Under the pieces are notes generated by a model. It had not been told where the DNA came from. It did no database searches and saw only the letters and a list, made by a program, of their open reading frames with translations. The position numbers were made by a program, and so were the translations under genes. DNA of 64,000 nucleotides, from positions 12,716,501 to 12,780,500 of the forward strand of contig NC_090283.1 of the NCBI RefSeq assembly GCF_037392515.1, given 5' to 3'. Below are positions 62,998 to 64,000 of this stretch, piece by piece. The DNA comes from Haliotis asinina (taxonomy: Eukaryota; Mollusca; Gastropoda; Lepetellida; Haliotidae). Numbering within the stretch: position 1 is the stretch's first letter; the number at the start of each line of letters is the position of its first letter.

Positions 62998-63160
62998 GTT
63001 TTGTATACTAGGAAAGGGGCGAAGTTCCAAAGCTTTGCAGCCATGGGTACATTTGACAAGCAGATGTCAGAGCCATCCAATCAAAAGTCGCTGGATGTTT
63101 ACATGCATGGAATCGACCGACTTACTGAACCTCAGGCAGATCAGGACTATGGCACTCAAG
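62998..63160 (+). CDS. Candidate internal exon of an unrecognised gene
   Basis: A 163-nt open stretch from a tttcagttacag acceptor to a CAAG|GTATAC donor, phase 0 to 1, encoding VLYTRKGAKFQSFAAMGTFD, KQMSEPSNQKSLDVYMHGID and RLTEPQADQDYGTQ. The composition is protein-like and codon use looks coding, unlike the surrounding AT-rich sequence. I do not recognise the family. It could be one exon of a plus-strand gene extending beyond the right edge. No partner exon is visible in the window, so it may equally be chance. Confidence 0.4.
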
Positions 63161-63207
63161 GTATACTGAGCTGATGTTGAACAAAGAGAATTTAATTTAA
63201 AAATTTA

Positions 63208-63462
63208 TATGAGTGAATAAGTTTAGTTTTACACTTTACTCAGCATTATTCAAGTCATATAGCGACAGTGTGTAAATAAACATGTTTGGATCAGACATTG
63301 AGACAATTAAGTGATGAACAGAATAAGCATCGATCTCTGCAACTGAGATACTATGACATGTCAAATAAGTCAGTGAACCTGACTTCTTGATCCCACTTGT
63401 CGACATTTATGACAAACATGGGTTACTGAAGATCAATTCTAACCAGGATCTTCATGGGTCAG
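63208..63462 (-). repeat. SINE A copy, diverged
   Basis: gagtgaataagtttagtttt, gacagtgtgtaaataaacat and agaataagcatcgatctctg to ccaggatcttcatgggtcag. Confidence 0.88.
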
Positions 63463-63667
63463 ATTGAATCTGAAGATTAAATACTAATGTGAAGTCAAAC
63501 ACTTGTGTCATTGTTGTATGGACTAATATAAATACTTAAAGGTTCTGCACAACCATAAAATGATCACTGCAGATGGAACATGCACAACCAAGCTTATTTG
63601 CTCTTTTAAAAAAAGTAGGGGAACGTCATTTTTAATATACGATTGAAAACAATTATGACTGTAGTTG

Positions 63668-63896
63668 CAACATGTGTCATATTTGGGATTTCACTTTCTT
63701 AGTAAAGTACAAATTGGACAAGTGGAAGTCGTGGTGACTGAGGGGGCTAGGTGGCTGACTTTGTGTGCTTGCGATTAGGTGCCTGACTCTGAGGGTGCGG
63801 GTTCGAATCCTTAATGGGACTCAACCAAAACAAAACAAAAAGTGCTAGAATTTGTACTTCACTAAGAAAGTGAAATCCCAAATATGACACATGTTG
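63668..63896. repeat. Inverted repeat of SINE D tail flanking a SINE D head
   Basis: Arms 63668-63715 and 63849-63896 (caacatgtgtcatatttggg...) are 48 bp and about 95% complementary. They enclose the tRNA-like head at 63745-63815. Confidence 0.9.
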
Positions 63897-63925
63897 CGTT
63901 GACCACTTTCTAAATGGCATCGTGC
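63745..63925 (+). repeat. SINE D copy (tRNA-like head)
   Basis: ggggctaggtggctgacttt, perfect B box GGTTCGAATCC, then an A-rich joint and the tail gtgaaatcccaaatatgaca...accactttctaaatggcatc, shared with 41738-41910. Confidence 0.8.
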
Positions 63926-64000
63926 AATCATGACTGTACTTGTTTGAACAGTTATCACTCTTGAAAGGTGATTGTTGTGTAACGTGAAATTTGCATGTGT

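Overview
The window is animal nuclear DNA, most likely from a marine gastropod and probably an abalone (Haliotis). The evidence is spliced genes with GT-AG introns, AT-rich spacers, and about seventeen copies of a dispersed repeat ('SINE A': gagtgagtttagttttacgc followed by a block on recurring atatggcggcggtctg and aatcgagtctgg) that I associate from memory with abalone DNA. Gene density is low and repeat density is very high.

Genes. (1) A minus-strand gene at 7669-15071 has four exons and encodes a 248-residue secreted protein with a signal peptide, an F-type-lectin/F5-8-like domain and a PAN/apple domain. The first exon and promoter of a paralogue lie at 2586-3010. (2) An intronless minus-strand gene at 32600-35224 encodes an 874-residue protein with ten C2H2 fingers and an AT-hook. 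(3) Head-to-head with it, a nine-exon plus-strand gene at 35927-45084 encodes the GPR180-type seven-helix protein (435 residues). (4) Converging on it, RBMX2 (minus, 51596-54524, first coding exon not found) encodes a spliceosomal RRM protein with an RD/GGG-repeat tail. (5) A single candidate exon of an unrecognised gene lies at 62998-63160.

Mobile DNA by region. 0-6 kb: 5' part of an I-clade LINE (minus), a Tc1/mariner fossil and a lone LINE tail. 10-15 kb, inside intron 1 of the lectin gene: one L2/CR1-like LINE apparently inserted into an older one. 15.6-18.5 kb: a TA-flanked MITE, then satellites of 42, 36 and 25 bp periods. 20.2-26.3 kb: a full-length I-clade LINE with a 12-bp target duplication, inserted into a tRNA-derived SINE. 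27-29 kb: a third copy of this LINE, itself interrupted. 54.9-59.4 kb: a broken DIRS-like tyrosine-recombinase retroelement. 59.9-61.4 kb: a compound foldback element with TTAGGG-containing tandem units, a long hairpin and a tRNA-like head. Five SINE families (called A to E here) and several MITEs fill introns and spacers.

How the parts fit. The host genes are not functionally linked; only the zinc-finger/GPR180 pair suggests a shared promoter. The most coherent story is in the repeats: the I-clade LINE ends in a module (atatggctgg...gacgtaaaa... then CTCACTCAC repeats) that is also the 3' end of SINE A and SINE B. This suggests one LINE family has driven the SINEs that dominate the window.
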